Shown one piece after another: positions 13,867 to 14,462 of a stretch of 14,462 bases of DNA (the stretch's first letter is position 1; the number at the start of each line of letters is the position of its first letter). The DNA lies in NCBI GenBank assembly GCA_024243835.1, contig JALPMN010000520.1:1-14462 (forward strand), given 5' to 3'. Source of the stretch: Enteropsectra breve. Lineage: Eukaryota > Microsporidia. The notes beneath the pieces were generated by a model. The model worked only from the letters and a program-made list of their open reading frames with translations. It was not told the DNA's origin and did not search any database. The position numbers and the translations under genes were made by a program.

Positions 13867-14462
13867 ATGGTTGTACACTTGCAGAGCAGCAACTATAGCT
13901 TGCTGCATGAGCCAAATACAGATGCAAGCATAATTTTAACTGATAACGAGGCTGCAATATCCTATGCACTCACCATAGGATGGTTAGGTAATGGCGCTTC
14001 TTGTAAAAAGTGTGGAGAGCTTGCAACGCTAACAAGCTATAGTAGATATACGAATAACTTTGCATATAGGTGTACTAATAGATCTTGCAGAAGTTTTATG
14101 AACATCTTAGAAGGCCTTTATATAGCAAGTCCCAAGATAAAATTGTGTAGCTATTTCAAAGCAATATACAAGTGGGAAGAAAACAGCACAGAGGCAAATG
14201 TGCTAAGAAATACTGGCCTTTCTAAAGCGAGCTATTCTTCCATAAAAAGTGAAATATCTGCATTTCTCCATGACTATAACAGTCTAAATAGCACGTTAAA
14301 ACTAGGAAATGATTCATTAGGTGTGCAGGTTGATGAAACTGCTATATGTCACGGATCTCTCCCAAATTGCCCTTCTCAGTTAGATGATGATTTTCCCGGA
14401 ATTACCTGGCTTGTTGGTATCATTGAGCAATCTACAGGGCGAATTAAACTTGAGATTGTGCC
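13867..14462 (+). CDS. Merlin-type transposase M6, intact over its visible N-terminal 198 residues
   Basis: Open from the ATG at 13867 to the window edge; an upstream TAA in frame at 13843 limits the start. It begins MVVHLQSSNYSLLHEPNTDA. The zinc ribbon is C46-X2-C49 (SCKKCGE) and C69-X4-C74 (YRCTNRSC). A helical segment follows (SPKIKLCSYFKAIYKWEE, then TGLSKASYSSIKSEI). The first catalytic Asp is D156 in VQVDETAICHGSL, followed by PSQLDDDFPGITWLVGIIEQ. The second and third catalytic residues should lie beyond the edge. It is the same lineage as the M2 pseudogene, aligning over all visible blocks, and shows no stop or frameshift where M2 has several. Whether the gene is complete cannot be judged here. 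Confidence 0.88.
   Translation, partial: MVVHLQSSNYSLLHEPNTDASIILTDNEAAISYALTIGWLGNGASCKKCGELATLTSYSRYTNNFAYRCTNRSCRSFMNILEGLYIASPKIKLCSYFKAIYKWEENSTEANVLRNTGLSKASYSSIKSEISAFLHDYNSLNSTLKLGNDSLGVQVDETAICHGSLPNCPSQLDDDFPGITWLVGIIEQSTGRIKLEIV

Larger units (their letters stand above)
13740..14462 (+). mobile_element. Merlin element M6, left part, running off the window
   Basis: The left end begins GGCTCAAGTATTTAAAACTC at about 13740, where integrase homology stops. It shares the first six bases (GGCTCA) with the M2 TIR. A hairpin follows and then an open transposase frame to the window edge. The right TIR and target duplication are beyond the window, so the exact left boundary is uncertain by a few bases. 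Confidence 0.7.

Noticed and set aside
1..14462. A bacterial source, because the Merlin transposases resemble bacterial IS1016/ISXO2 insertion sequences
   Set aside because: PIF/Harbinger with its Myb-like partner, Tc1/mariner, Ty3-like gag and LINE-like elements are eukaryotic, and no operon structure or ribosome-binding sites are seen.

Overview
This is an AT-rich eukaryotic window made almost entirely of transposable elements in different states of decay. I found no recognisable host gene, rRNA, tRNA or CRISPR array. The mixture is Merlin/IS1016-type, PIF/Harbinger, Tc1/mariner, Mutator-like, Ty3/gypsy-like, LINE-like and integrase-type elements, with no visible introns and many nested insertions. 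That mixture fits a transposon-rich microsporidian genome. This is an inference from the element repertoire and base composition, because no host marker gene is present. Single-base Ns at 9890-9959 show that the window comes from an assembly with uncertain bases in a repeat.

Layout. 1-746 (-): broken Merlin transposase (M1), running off the left edge. 1130-1408 (-): N-terminal zinc-finger fragment of a Mutator-like transposase. 1559-4746: Merlin element M2 with 24-bp terminal inverted repeats (TIRs). Its transposase pseudogene is split by a PIF/Harbinger element (2453-4367) that has TAA target duplications, a Myb/SANT-like partner gene (+) and a DDE transposase (-), both decayed. 4995-5831 (+): gag-like pseudogene with a CCHC knuckle. 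6237-6668 (-): 3' piece of a LINE-like ORF, abutting a hairpin that may be the left end of Merlin M3 (transposase pseudogene 6780-7584, +). 8315-8836 (+): Tc1/mariner pseudogene ending at a perfect GC-rich palindrome. 9287-10163 (+): Merlin M4, broken, with repeated motifs on both sides. 10563-10781 (-): possible Ty3-type RNase H remnant. 10994-11490 (-): Tc1 remnant. 12194-13750 (+): H2C2/DDE integrase pseudogene, split by the intact Merlin M5 (12332-13385) and cut off by Merlin M6 (from about 13740, running off the right edge).

How the parts relate. Two insertions can be undone on paper. Removing Harbinger plus one TAA rejoins the M2 transposase in frame, and removing M5 plus one 8-bp duplication rejoins the integrase in frame. 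This gives relative ages: M2 before Harbinger, and the integrase element before M5. M5 is the only complete, apparently functional gene here. It has a 306-aa DDE transposase, 70-bp TIRs with one mismatch and perfect target duplications, so it is probably recent and could act on related copies. M6 is open over all of its visible length.

The most unusual structures are an inverted copy of the left end lying just before the transposase in M2 and M6 (possibly M3), the palindrome-rich Harbinger termini, and the M5 design in which the start and stop codons lie inside the TIRs.
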